Shown here: positions 1 to 7,355 of the stretch, piece after piece
Layout: every line of letters starts with the position of its first letter
Numbering within the stretch: position 1 is the stretch's first letter
From: Deltaproteobacteria bacterium
Lineage (GTDB): Bacteria > Desulfobacterota > Binatia > UBA9968
DNA: 33,278 nucleotides
Assembly: GCA_016874755.1 (NCBI GenBank)
Contig: VGTH01000055.1
Location: 1 to 33,278, forward strand
Direction of reading: 5' to 3'
Program-made: the position numbers and the translations under genes
Notes under the pieces: model-generated
Databases searched by the model: none
What the model was told of the DNA's origin: nothing
Seen by the model: only the letters and a program-made list of their open reading frames with translations

Positions 1-40
1 CAACAAGTACCAGTCCAAACACGGCAGCATCAAGAAATAA
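1..40 (+). CDS. C-terminal end of an upstream gene (partial)
   Basis: Reading from base 2, the frame gives NKYQSKHGSIKK and then TAA at 38-40. The Lys-rich hydrophilic end looks like a genuine protein C-terminus, but 12 residues are too few to name a family. The next 269 bases hold no convincing gene, so this gene is probably separate from the sigma-factor operon that follows. Confidence 0.35.
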   Translation, partial: NKYQSKHGSIKK

Positions 41-309
41 GCTTGTCTACGCTTGCGCGGTGCGAGCCCAGCAAAACCCTTCCGGAGCGAAGGCAAAACG
101 GTTTGCCTCTAAGCTAGGAAGATTACTGTGGAAATGCTTCGCTGATGCCTTCGTTCCTCCGGGGTTTCTCCTCGCCCCGGCTTTTACCCCGTTTGGGGTA
201 GGTAAGCGAGCAAATTCGCTGGTTTACCCTCTCCCCTGCCTAATTATTAACCTTTTCACTAAGCCTTCGTCTAAGCTAGTAAAGCGTGCGAGTTGGCCAA
301 CTAGCACAG
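41..309. other. Leader region of the sigma-factor operon with hairpins
   Basis: This 269-base gap holds inverted repeats rather than a gene. One pair of arms lies at 74-94 and 147-167 and is described separately. Further right are a CCCC/GGGG mini-hairpin near 187-198 and an imperfect GGTAAGCGA/TCGCTGGTTTACC hairpin around 200-228. An open frame at 60-338 crosses all of them and has an implausible composition, so I do not call it. The sigma-factor promoter should lie here, but no convincing -35/-10 pair was found. Confidence 0.4.
74..167. repeat. Dispersed inverted repeat, copy 1
   Basis: Arm 1 (74-94) reads AAACCCTTCCGGAGCGAAGG plus C. Arm 2 (147-167) is its imperfect reverse complement, and about 52 bases separate them. 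Twenty-two bases of this copy (75-96) recur exactly at 25106-25127, again as one arm of an inverted repeat. A shared arm with an unrelated centre is typical of a dispersed palindromic element. Confidence 0.65.
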
Positions 310-891
310 ATGACACCAAACAACGCGGAAGAACTTAAGGACGAGGAACTGGTCGTCTTGTGCCAAAAGGGCGAGGGGGAGTACTTCGAGGTCTTGGTGC
401 GGCGTTATATGGAAAAAGCTTTCCGTATAGCCATGGATTTTACCCACAACACCGAGGAAGCCAAAGATCTTTCGCAGGATTCGTTTATGCGTGCCTTCTC
501 GCGCATCAAACAGTTCGATGGCCGGTCGAGTTTTTACACCTGGTTTTATCGCCTGACCGTAAATCTCTGCTTGGACCACGCGCGGCGCAAAGGGCGGGTG
601 GTTTGGGAGCGCTTGGAAAAGGAAAATGACGGCATCGCGGAACCGATCGATATTGTCGACGACTCGGCGCGGCCGGAAGAACAGGTGATCGCCGGCGACG
701 CGATTCGGCGCGCCGATCGGACGCTCGATGCGATGCCGAATAAACAGCGCACGGCATTCCTACTGCGCAATCATCAAGGCTTGCCGATCGCGGACATCGC
801 CAAGGTCATGAAAACCACCGAGGGCACCGTGCGAGTTTACTTGCATCGAGCGGTGGCGGCGCTCAGACAGAGTTTGGTGGAATTTGTTTAG
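310..891 (+). CDS. ECF-type RNA polymerase sigma factor (RpoE-like)
   Basis: This 193-residue protein is an extracytoplasmic-function sigma factor that would direct RNA polymerase to a stress regulon. Region 2 lies at roughly residues 15-90. It includes AKDLSQDSFMRAF and the FDGRSSFYTWFYRLTVN block that binds the -10 element and core enzyme. Region 4 lies at roughly 135-190, with a helix-turn-helix around GLPIADIAKVMKTTEGTVR. Length and architecture match the family. I chose the ATG at 310. A GTG at 286 in the same frame would add eight residues, and neither start has a strong ribosome-binding site. A zinc-finger anti-sigma gene follows 10 bases after the stop, the usual arrangement for membrane-controlled ECF factors. 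I cannot assign the ECF subgroup or the inducing signal. Confidence 0.93.
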   Translation: MTPNNAEELKDEELVVLCQKGEGEYFEVLVRRYMEKAFRIAMDFTHNTEEAKDLSQDSFMRAFSRIKQFDGRSSFYTWFYRLTVNLCLDHARRKGRVVWERLEKENDGIAEPIDIVDDSARPEEQVIAGDAIRRADRTLDAMPNKQRTAFLLRNHQGLPIADIAKVMKTTEGTVRVYLHRAVAALRQSLVEFV

Positions 892-901
892 GGAAGAGAT
901 C

Positions 902-1447
902 ATGAACGCGCAGAAACAAAATTTAGAACCAGCCTGCCCGGCCTTCGAAGAAGACCTGGTGATGTATTACTACGGCGACGGCTCAACGGAGGACCGGCGC
1001 CGCGTCGAGAGTCACCTTGGCGGTTGCACGAAGTGCCAGCATTTCTTGCAGGATCTCCGCGGCCTGTTGCCGCAGATGGCCAAGCCAAAGGAGATGCCGC
1101 AGACATTTTGGGACAATTACTATCGGGAGATGAAAGAGAAGCTTGTCGTAGAGCGCGAGCGCAAATCCTGGTGGCGCAGTTGGTTGGCGCCGTTCGATGG
1201 CTGGATGGGGCCGGCGTTTGGCACCGCCGCGATTGCCGTACTGGCAGTCGGTTTGGTGCTCGGCAAAGGCAACTGGAACTCGCAAGCGCAGCGCGATGAA
1301 AAGGTGATTCCTCAAGAGATCTTGACCGACGCCAAGGAGCTGGAATTTTTCAATTCGCTCGACATGCTCGAATCCCTGCCGAAGCTTGAAAAGAGCGAGG
1401 AGACGAAACCCTCGGCGCAGTCGATAAGGAATAGCGAATATGCTTAA
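902..1447 (+). CDS. Zinc-finger anti-sigma factor, single-pass membrane protein
   Basis: This 181-residue protein probably holds the upstream sigma factor inactive at the membrane. The N-terminal domain has the anti-sigma zinc-finger pattern His38-x3-Cys42-x2-Cys45 (HLGGCTKC), with Cys12 as a plausible fourth ligand. A hydrophobic stretch near residues 96-114 (AAIAVLAVGLVLG) would cross the inner membrane, leaving about 65 residues outside. The ATG at 902 is preferred over an in-frame upstream start at 884 because it gives the expected family N-terminus. GGGAAGAGATC precedes it, supplying a purine-rich binding site. The stop overlaps the next gene by 8 bases, which suggests translational coupling. 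Release probably needs proteolysis or a signal on the periplasmic side; the sequence does not show which. Confidence 0.88.
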   Translation: MNAQKQNLEPACPAFEEDLVMYYYGDGSTEDRRRVESHLGGCTKCQHFLQDLRGLLPQMAKPKEMPQTFWDNYYREMKEKLVVERERKSWWRSWLAPFDGWMGPAFGTAAIAVLAVGLVLGKGNWNSQAQRDEKVIPQEILTDAKELEFFNSLDMLESLPKLEKSEETKPSAQSIRNSEYA

Positions 1448-1703
1448 GCGCACCGTGGTCGCATGGAGCCTTGCCATTGCACTTGTACCAGCCATGAGCT
1501 GGGCCAAGGACGACAAGTGGGGCAGCCTATCGCAGCGTGAAAAGGAGCGCATCCTGCAGAACTATCAGCGCTGGAACGCCATGCCGGACAAGGACAAAGA
1601 GCAGCTCAAAGAAAAGTGGAATCAATATCAGAATCTCCCGCCGGATCAGCGCGATCAGATCAAGCAAGACTACGAGAATCAGCGGCGCCGGCGCGGGCGG
1701 TAG
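1440..1703 (+). CDS. Small exported DUF3106-type protein
   Basis: This 87-residue protein has a signal peptide (residues 1-22, ending AMSWA). A highly charged, mostly helical body follows, with the repeated pattern LSQREKERILQNYQRW and LPPDQRDQIKQDYENQ. That 'L(S/P)..(E/Q)R..(I/L)...Y..' periodicity is the mark of DUF3106 proteins. Its start overlaps the end of the anti-sigma gene by 8 bases, making it the third member of the operon. An exported helical protein here could act as periplasmic sensor or target of the sigma/anti-sigma pair, but that is inferred from position alone. The protein ends in an Arg-rich tail (QRRRRGR). Confidence 0.75.
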   Translation: MLKRTVVAWSLAIALVPAMSWAKDDKWGSLSQREKERILQNYQRWNAMPDKDKEQLKEKWNQYQNLPPDQRDQIKQDYENQRRRRGR

Positions 1704-1746
1704 AGGTATCATCCCGCCGATTTTCTCCCACACATTCATTCCCCAG

Positions 1747-1777
1747 TAGGATGGGTTGAGCGTCAGCGATACCCATC
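1747..1777. repeat. Short dispersed palindrome
   Basis: GATGGGT at 1750-1756 pairs with ACCCATC at 1771-1777 around a GAGCG/CAGCG-containing centre. Elements of this form (GTAGGATGGGT...ACCCATC) recur in many environmental bacterial genomes in my memory. Only one copy was noticed in this window. Confidence 0.45.
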
Positions 1778-1874
1778 ACTGTTGTCAATCGACCAGCATT
1801 TCATTGGCGCAAAAGAACGGGCGCATTGCGCTTGTGCTCTCAGCAGAGGAGACAATCTCGGTGCGTTCCGGAAG

Positions 1875-1952
1875 GTCATGCTGAGCGAAGCGAAGCATCT
1901 GCTTATTCGCTCGCGGCAATCGGCAGATTCTTCGCCTTCGGCTCAGAATGAC
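1875..1952. repeat. Inverted repeat of the 'CTGAGC..GAAG' family
   Basis: Arm 1 at 1875-1902 begins GTCATGCTGAGCGAAGCGAA. Arm 2 at 1923-1952 ends GGCTCAGAATGAC and is its imperfect reverse complement; about 20 bases separate them. The RNA would form a long hairpin. Related half-sites occur at 8621-8648 and 10885-10961, so this is a dispersed family and not a gene-specific structure. A role as a transcription stop or mRNA-stabilising structure is possible but not shown. Confidence 0.6.
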
Positions 1953-2021
1953 AGTTGCGGAGGTCGCGTCGGATTAACAATTGCCGCAGCGCGAAGTCTA
2001 AACGGGCAAGGAGGGAAAAAG

Positions 2022-2327
2022 ATGAAACGCAAAATCCTTGCTATCCTTTTGGGGTTGACGTTTTTCCCCGCGCTGAGTTTCGCCCATGATCAGCGCGGCT
2101 GGGATCGCTACGATCGCAGAGTATACAACGACGGTCGCTCCGCACAGCCAGGCGATCCGGGTTACTACTGCCATAAACACAAACGCAAGACCGGCAAGCA
2201 CGACAACGGCCGCAAGCACTGCCACAGCGTTTACAACGACGAGCACAACTCGGATGGCTGGCGCGACTATCGCGACTACTCAGACCGTGACCGACGCAAC
2301 AGCAGATGGGGATGGTTTGGGAATTGA
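2022..2327 (+). CDS. Small secreted His/Cys-containing protein, unknown function
   Basis: I do not recognise a named family. This 101-residue protein starts with a clear signal peptide (MKRKILAILLGLTFFPALSF, then A-H). The mature part is very polar and rich in Tyr, Asp, Arg and His. It carries a compact block, YYCHKHKRKTGKHDNGRKHC followed by HSVYNDEH, which could bind a metal through its His and Cys residues or form one disulfide. The start is fixed by AAGGAGGG (2008-2015), six bases before the ATG. The tail alternates Tyr, Arg and Asp (WRDYRDYSDRDRR), giving low complexity. It may belong to the envelope-stress group to its left, but a repeat-filled gap separates them. Confidence 0.7.
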   Translation: MKRKILAILLGLTFFPALSFAHDQRGWDRYDRRVYNDGRSAQPGDPGYYCHKHKRKTGKHDNGRKHCHSVYNDEHNSDGWRDYRDYSDRDRRNSRWGWFGN

Positions 2328-2331
2328 CGTT

Positions 2332-2417
2332 TAGTTTCGGGTTCTGCGTTTCGGGTGTCGAGTTAAAATATTTTGCCCCGTTCTAACCCGAAACGCGAAA
2401 CCCAGAACCCGAAACTT
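2332..2417. repeat. Inverted array of TTTCGGGTT-type units
   Basis: Arm 1 (2334-2356) contains GTTTCGGGTTCTGCGTTTCG. Arm 2 (2386-2415) is built from the reverse-complement units CCCGAAAC, GCGAAACC and CAGAACCCGAAAC. The arms can pair across an AT-rich loop. The element lies between convergent genes, so it could serve as a two-way terminator. A related but decayed array sits at 23806-23880, also between convergent genes. Confidence 0.6.
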
Positions 2418-2420
2418 AGA

Positions 2421-3542
2421 CTAAGCCGCCATGGCGTAGTAGTTGGCGCAGTTGTCCCAGAGAACTTTCTTTTTGATCTCGTCGGAGATCGGCAACTTCA
2501 TAAAGTGGTTGGTCGCTTCCGGATATTTTGAATCGCCGTGCGGATAGTCGGTGGAGAAAACTAGATTCGCCGAGCCGATCTGTTCGATGATTTTCGTTGC
2601 AGTGATTTCGTCGGGTTCGATGGACACCACGCAGTGCTTGCGGAAATAGTCGCTGGGTTTCGCTTTGAGATCGGGCGCCCAGACATCGCCCTCCAACTCC
2701 CAGGTCTCATCCAAGCGCCAGAGCAGCCAGGGCAGCCAGCTGCAGTTGGCCTCCAAAAACGCCGCGCGCAGTTTTGGGTGGCGCGCAAAGATGCCGCCGG
2801 CGCAGAAGTTGCCAAGCGCCATCATCTGCTCGAATGGCTGTGCGTAAACGCGGCGCAGCATCAGGTTCGGTTCCAGGCGGCGGCCGACTTGGCGCGCGCC
2901 CGTGCCAGTCGATTCATGCAGGCCGACCGATAGATTTAAATCTTCCAACGCCGACCACAGCGGCTCATAGTAAGGGTCTTGCCACTGGTGGTCGACCAGC
3001 GGCACGGCGCGCATGAAAACGGCTCGAAAACCCAGCCCCGCGCAGCGGCGCGCTTCTTCGACGGCGTCGTTCATATTGTAAGTGGAGATCATCGCCGCGC
3101 CGATCAGGCGCTTGGGATCTTGTTTGCAGAAGTCATAAAGCCAATCGTTGTAGGCGCGCGCCATCGCCGCGGCAAAGGGCGCGTCCATGTCTTCGACGAC
3201 CAGCGCGCGCAGTCCCCGGGTCGGATAGAGCACGGCGACATCGATGCCTTCGATGTCCATCGCTTCGAGTTGAACCTGAGAGGTCCAGCCGCGCGCCGCG
3301 TCACTGCCGTAGACGCCCTGGTTTTTTTCAAAGTTCTTGCCGCTGGCGACGTCGCTCTCGCGCACCGACTGGCGCGCCCAGTCGCGGCCGTCAGGGTAGA
3401 CCATGCGCAGATCGCGCACGTTGTGGCTGATCACACCGCGCGGCGCGAGGTGTTTAAACTTTTTATCGATATATTTTTCCCACAGATCGGCCGGCTCCAT
3501 GATGTGCATGTCGCTGTCGAGAACCTTGAAACCATTTTTCAT
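2421..3542 (-). CDS. Amidohydrolase-2 family metal-dependent hydrolase or decarboxylase
   Basis: This 373-residue TIM-barrel enzyme belongs to the amidohydrolase-2 superfamily, relatives of 2-amino-3-carboxymuconate-semialdehyde decarboxylase. The N-terminus has the metal-binding motif D-x-H in VLDSDMHIMEP. A later His-Glu pair is in SVGLHESTG, and the C-terminal catalytic Asp lies in FSTDYPHGD. Lengths of 350-390 residues are normal for this group. The start is well supported by GGAGGAAG 8-10 bases upstream of the ATG. It stands alone, flanked by repeat hairpins on both sides, so the neighbours do not indicate the substrate. Members act on small carboxylated or amide compounds; substrate is unassigned. 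Confidence 0.9.
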   Translation of the reverse strand: MKNGFKVLDSDMHIMEPADLWEKYIDKKFKHLAPRGVISHNVRDLRMVYPDGRDWARQSVRESDVASGKNFEKNQGVYGSDAARGWTSQVQLEAMDIEGIDVAVLYPTRGLRALVVEDMDAPFAAAMARAYNDWLYDFCKQDPKRLIGAAMISTYNMNDAVEEARRCAGLGFRAVFMRAVPLVDHQWQDPYYEPLWSALEDLNLSVGLHESTGTGARQVGRRLEPNLMLRRVYAQPFEQMMALGNFCAGGIFARHPKLRAAFLEANCSWLPWLLWRLDETWELEGDVWAPDLKAKPSDYFRKHCVVSIEPDEITATKIIEQIGSANLVFSTDYPHGDSKYPEATNHFMKLPISDEIKKKVLWDNCANYYAMAA

Positions 3543-3608
3543 GACAAGTCTTCCTCCAACGATTACTGTGCCTAATATATTGCAACGCTGTGTAGCGGTT
3601 CAAGGTCA

Positions 3609-3690
3609 ACAGCGTCTAGCGTCTAGGGTTTAGCGTCTGGGGTTTTCGGATCCGAAACGCTAGACGCTAGACACCAGACGCAAAACGCGG
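3609..3690. repeat. Long hairpin of GCGTCTAG-type units
   Basis: Tandem imperfect units GCGTCTAG, CGTCTAGG and GCGTCTGG run through 3612-3650. Reverse-complement units (GCTAGACGCTAGAC, then CAGACGC) follow at 3651-3681. The centre TTTCGGA/TCCGAAA is a perfect palindrome with no loop. The element lies in the divergent gap between the amidohydrolase and the cupin gene, so it is more likely a dispersed repeat than a terminator. Confidence 0.65.
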
Positions 3691-3756
3691 CGACTTCTGG
3701 TGTTTCGCCGGAGAGATGAGTATAAGCGAAATAACTCAATGAGAGGAGAAATGACG

Positions 3757-4278
3757 ATGGCTTCCCAACGATTACCTGTGTTCGACAAGTTCATTCAGGA
3801 CGTCCGCGCCGCCTGGGCTGCGGTGCCGGACAGCGAAACGCGCATGAAGAAAACCGCCGACCTGCTCAGGGGATTGGTCAAAGATCCAACCATGCAGCAG
3901 CACTGCAAGAATTGGCCATCCACCGACGGTCACAAAAATCTCCTGCTCTACGAGGACCCCGACTACGGCTTCGCAATCAATGCGGTGGTGCGCGTCGAAG
4001 GCGCGCAGGGGCGGGCGCACGATCATGCGCACTCGTGGACGGCCTATGGCGTGCTCGATGGCGAAGAAAAGATGGAGCGTTTTCGCTGCTTGGAAGACCG
4101 CCGCAAAGACGGCTACGTCAAGATCGAGCTGCAGGGCGTTTCCGAAAGCGGTGCCGGCACGGTCGATCTCGTGCCGCCGTTCGATATTCACGCCGAGAAA
4201 GGGGCGCTCAATGGCCGCTCCGTCGCGGTCATCGTGCGCTCAGAGCGCGTCGCTGGCAAAGTTCTTCAGGGTTGGTAG
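3757..4278 (+). CDS. Cupin-fold (double-stranded beta-helix) putative metal enzyme
   Basis: This 173-residue protein resembles the small cysteine-dioxygenase-like cupins annotated as predicted metal-dependent enzymes of the double-stranded beta-helix superfamily. The metal motif is visible as HDHAHSWTAYGVLDGEE, with His-x-His spacing and a downstream Gly. A second His lies in PPFDIHAEKG, as expected for the C-terminal cupin motif. I chose the ATG at 3757 because AGGAG at 3744-3748 lies eight bases ahead; ATGs at 3739 and 3751 are in frame but worse spaced. The next gene, a TPR-CHAT protein, starts only 20 bases after the stop, so the two are probably co-transcribed. Substrate unknown. Confidence 0.75.
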   Translation: MASQRLPVFDKFIQDVRAAWAAVPDSETRMKKTADLLRGLVKDPTMQQHCKNWPSTDGHKNLLLYEDPDYGFAINAVVRVEGAQGRAHDHAHSWTAYGVLDGEEKMERFRCLEDRRKDGYVKIELQGVSESGAGTVDLVPPFDIHAEKGALNGRSVAVIVRSERVAGKVLQGW

Positions 4279-4298
4279 TTTGCCTTTGGTCGATAACC

Positions 4299-7253
4299 AT
4301 GATCGGCCCGATTAATGTCGCGATCGGTGCGCAGGTTGGCAACGACCGCGCCATTCCCGACGCCCCTGCGCCTGATCCGGCGGCACCCAAAGCAGAGTTG
4401 CTAAAAGCCTATCTCGCGCGCATGCGGGCCGCGGGCGTGCTTGGCGATCGCGAGCGACAGCTGCGTGAATTCAACGAAGGCATCAAAGCAATCGGTCCTA
4501 AAGATCCGTTGTCCTATGAGCTGTATCACGAGGGTGCCAATGTCGTGGTTGAGATGGGCGACTGGAAAACCGGGCGGGAGATGCGCGAAAACGCCATGGC
4601 TGTCACCAACGACCGCGGGCGAAAGTTTTTCCAGTCGAATTTTCTTTCCAACATCGCGGTGCGCTTGTACGACAAAGCGGCGGCGCTCAAGTACATCGCG
4701 TTGTCCGAAGAACTGTTAGACGCAGTCAGAGCGAGCCATCGTGATTGGCCGAACTTCCGCGATTTGTGGGAGGCGGCGCTGGGCGATGCCAAGGGCGGCG
4801 TGCATAGTTTTCTTGGATATCCAAAGGAGGCGGAAGCGGAGTATCGCGCTTGTGTGGGGGCGATCCGCTCCTACCTTGCGAAGAACCGTCCGGGTTCCGA
4901 TGTCTTTTACTATTATCTACCGCAGTGTTTGAGCCGGGCGATGGAGCATGCCGCCCTGACAGGAAAGATTCGCGAAGCTGGTGCTTACGTCAACGACGCG
5001 CGCGAGGCGGCGCGTATTCACGGTCAACGCCTGCGGCGTGAATCCTTCGAAGCTGGTCGAGTCGCGCGCCCTATCGCTCGGGTTTATCTAGAGCAAGGCC
5101 TCATTCGCGAAGGGACGGCGCTGATTGAGAGCTCGATTGCGCAGTTGCAGAAAGCTCCCGGCGGGGAAGCGAGTATTCAAGTTGCTGATCTTCGCTATTT
5201 GTTGGCGCAGAGCGAAATGGCTCAGGGCAACTGGTTGAAAGCTGACGAAATCTTTCAGCTCTGGCGCGAGAGCCTGCGCAAGCAGATAGGCGAGCTCGGA
5301 ACGATTGCGCCGGAGTGGAGTTATGCACTCCTGCGGCTAGGGCGAGCTAAAGAAGCCCTGGCGATGGCGGGTAGTATACTCAAGTTTCGTGAAAAATTTG
5401 ACGACGAACGCTCGGTGCGATTGCACGAGGGACGCGCGTTTCACGCGCTCGCTGCCGGAGCGACTGGTCAACGCGATGCGGCTGTGAAAACGTTAGCGGC
5501 CGCGATACCAAAGATTCTCGATGCGCGTCGCGATCTGAACACCTCCGGGGAAGACGGTTACATTTCTTCTGCGCGACTCAGCTGGCTTTTAGACGGCTAC
5601 ATTAGCTTGCTCGCCGACATGCAGCAGCGCGGCGCACGCATCGATGGCGTCGATCCGAGCGGTGAAGCATTCAAGATCGTCGATGCCGCCCGCGGCAGCA
5701 AAGTGCAAAAGGCGTTGTCGGCCGCCATCGTGCGCGCCAGTAGCAGCGATCCGCAAACCGCTGAAGCGATGCGTCGCGCGCAGGATGCGGAGCATGCGCT
5801 CAAAGCCGCGTCAGAAGCGGTGACGGTTCTGCAAAACGCTGAGAAAAGCGCTGACAATGCGCAAGCGCTAGCGAAAGCACAAGCCGAACTCGCGCGCGTC
5901 CGCCAAGAGAATGAAAAAGCTCAAGCTGAGTTACGGCTCAAGATGCCCAACTACGTAGAGCTGATGCAGCCAAAGCCGCTGACAATTGCGGATGCGCAAA
6001 AATTGCTGCGCGCCGATGAAGCGCTGATCTCCCTCTATAGCGCGGCTGACAAAACGCTCGTCTGGGCGATGACGGCCAGAGGCCAAGTCGCTTTTCAGGT
6101 TGCCGACCTGTCGCAAACGGCGCTCACTGAAGTGGTTAGCAAACTGCGCAAAGCGCTCGATCCGAGCGATGCTGACATTAATAAACTGCCAGGGTTCGAC
6201 TATGACGCGGCTTATGATCTCTATCGAAGGCTGCTTGCGCCGGTGGAGGCGGGTTGGAAGGGGGCGCGCGAGCTGGTGATTATTTCGCACGGGCCATTAA
6301 GCGAGTTGCCGCTCTCCGTGCTGGTTACCGCGCCGTTCAAGCCGGTGAAGAGCAGTCAAAGTGCCGCGCCGCTGTCTGAGCATGCCGATGCGCCGTGGCT
6401 GATCAAACAAGCGGCGATTTCTTATTTACCGTCACTCACCGCTTTGGCGAGCTTGCGCACGGCGACGACGCAGCCTGCGAGTAGGAATTTTATCGGTTTT
6501 GGCGATCCGCTGTTTAAAGATGCCCAGGCGCAGAAGGCTGCCGCGGCGGCGATGGCGTCGCGCGGCATTGTGCGGCGCAATGCCACGGCCCCTGGAGTGG
6601 TAGAGAAGGCTGCGCAGATGCAGCGGCGATCGAGCAATCTGGAATTGCTGGAACCGCTGCCAGATACTTCCGATGAAGTGAAAGAGATTGCCAAGATTCT
6701 GCGTGCCGACGAAAGCAAAGATGTGAACCTCGGGCAGCACGCCTCTGAGCAGTTGGTGAAGTCAACCGATCTGTCACAGTACCGCGTCGTGATGTTTGCG
6801 ACGCACGGACTTGTACCTGGCGAGCTGCCTGACCTGCCGCAACCCGCGCTAGCGCTCAGTAATCCGAACGTGACGAATGAAAAGGAAGACGGGCTGTTGA
6901 CGCTCGCTGAAATTCTCGATCTTAAACTCAAGGCGGATTGGGTCGTGTTATCTGCCTGCAATACGGCATCCGCGGACGGCCAAGCGTCTGAAGCGGTTTC
7001 CGGTCTCGGGCGCGCTTTCTTTTTCGCTGGCGCCAAAGCGCTGTTGGTTTCGCATTGGCCGGTGGAAACGGTGTCGGCGAAGTTGCTGACGACAGAATTG
7101 TTCAAGCGCCAATCCAGCGATGCAAAATTGAGCCGCGCCCAGGCCATGCGCGAGGCGGCGCTCAGCGTCATGAAGCAGTCAGCGAAACAGGGATTCAGCT
7201 ATGCCCATCCGATGTTTTGGGCGCCCTTCGTTGTGGTTGGGGATGGAGGGTGA
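4299..7253 (+). CDS. TPR-CHAT putative cysteine protease (caspase-like)
   Basis: This protein of about 984 residues combines a helical, TPR-like repeat region (roughly residues 20-480), a charged coiled coil (about 495-550) and a C-terminal CHAT domain (about 690-984). CHAT is a clan CD cysteine peptidase fold related to caspases. The catalytic dyad appears intact: His836 in MFATHGLVPGE and Cys887 in VVLSACNTAS. The typical end, HPMFWAPFVVVGD, is also present. Such proteins cut protein partners in response to signals read by the repeats, but the target is unknown here. The start is uncertain: the ATG at 4299 lacks a good ribosome-binding site. A TTG at 4272 would give a hydrophobic, signal-like N-terminus and overlap the cupin gene. 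No CRISPR, STAND ATPase or reverse transcriptase lies nearby. Confidence 0.88.
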   Translation: MIGPINVAIGAQVGNDRAIPDAPAPDPAAPKAELLKAYLARMRAAGVLGDRERQLREFNEGIKAIGPKDPLSYELYHEGANVVVEMGDWKTGREMRENAMAVTNDRGRKFFQSNFLSNIAVRLYDKAAALKYIALSEELLDAVRASHRDWPNFRDLWEAALGDAKGGVHSFLGYPKEAEAEYRACVGAIRSYLAKNRPGSDVFYYYLPQCLSRAMEHAALTGKIREAGAYVNDAREAARIHGQRLRRESFEAGRVARPIARVYLEQGLIREGTALIESSIAQLQKAPGGEASIQVADLRYLLAQSEMAQGNWLKADEIFQLWRESLRKQIGELGTIAPEWSYALLRLGRAKEALAMAGSILKFREKFDDERSVRLHEGRAFHALAAGATGQRDAAVKTLAAAIPKILDARRDLNTSGEDGYISSARLSWLLDGYISLLADMQQRGARIDGVDPSGEAFKIVDAARGSKVQKALSAAIVRASSSDPQTAEAMRRAQDAEHALKAASEAVTVLQNAEKSADNAQALAKAQAELARVRQENEKAQAELRLKMPNYVELMQPKPLTIADAQKLLRADEALISLYSAADKTLVWAMTARGQVAFQVADLSQTALTEVVSKLRKALDPSDADINKLPGFDYDAAYDLYRRLLAPVEAGWKGARELVIISHGPLSELPLSVLVTAPFKPVKSSQSAAPLSEHADAPWLIKQAAISYLPSLTALASLRTATTQPASRNFIGFGDPLFKDAQAQKAAAAAMASRGIVRRNATAPGVVEKAAQMQRRSSNLELLEPLPDTSDEVKEIAKILRADESKDVNLGQHASEQLVKSTDLSQYRVVMFATHGLVPGELPDLPQPALALSNPNVTNEKEDGLLTLAEILDLKLKADWVVLSACNTASADGQASEAVSGLGRAFFFAGAKALLVSHWPVETVSAKLLTTELFKRQSSDAKLSRAQAMREAALSVMKQSAKQGFSYAHPMFWAPFVVVGDGG

Positions 7254-7300
7254 GGAGGTGGGAGGCTGGAGTATTGGAGTCATGGAATGTTGGGTGTCGG
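7254..7300. repeat. GGAG-rich short-unit repeat
   Basis: Just after the CHAT stop codon the sequence repeats GGAGG, CTGGAGTATTGGAGT, CATGGAATGTTGGG. These imperfect 8-9-base units are based on 'TGGAGTAT'. It resembles the other short-unit intergenic arrays of this window, but it is one-directional and forms no evident hairpin. Confidence 0.5.
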
Positions 7301-7355
7301 ATGTTTTGAAATCGCGGTGGGCTATTGTTATGGTTGAGCCATTGCGAGGTGAATT

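Larger units (their letters stand above)
1704..2021. other. Gene-free gap with two palindromic repeat elements
   Basis: These 318 bases separate the sigma operon from the next small gene. They contain a short palindrome at 1747-1777 and a larger inverted repeat at 1875-1952, listed separately. An open frame beginning at 1782 runs through both repeats into the small secreted protein. Its upstream part is dismissed because the strong ribosome-binding site lies just before 2022. No promoter could be fixed with confidence. Confidence 0.45.

Noticed and set aside
60-338. Open frame of 92 codons on the plus strand
   Set aside because: It runs through an inverted repeat, has no ribosome-binding site or family motif, and overlaps the start of the sigma-factor gene.
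1782-2021. Longer N-terminus for the small secreted protein
   Set aside because: The extension crosses a dispersed inverted repeat; the ribosome-binding site and signal peptide both fix the start at 2022.
2979-3575. Plus-strand open frame of 198 codons opposite the amidohydrolase
   Set aside because: It is the antisense of a well-supported gene and shows no family features.
6422-7171. Minus-strand open frame of 249 codons within the CHAT gene
   Set aside because: Ser/Ala/Arg-rich translation with no motif; the plus strand carries the intact CHAT domain.
4299-7253. Type III-E CRISPR-type TPR-CHAT (Craspase component)
   Set aside because: No Cas7-11-like effector, Cas1 or repeat-spacer array is in the window; the TPR and CHAT combination alone is widespread.
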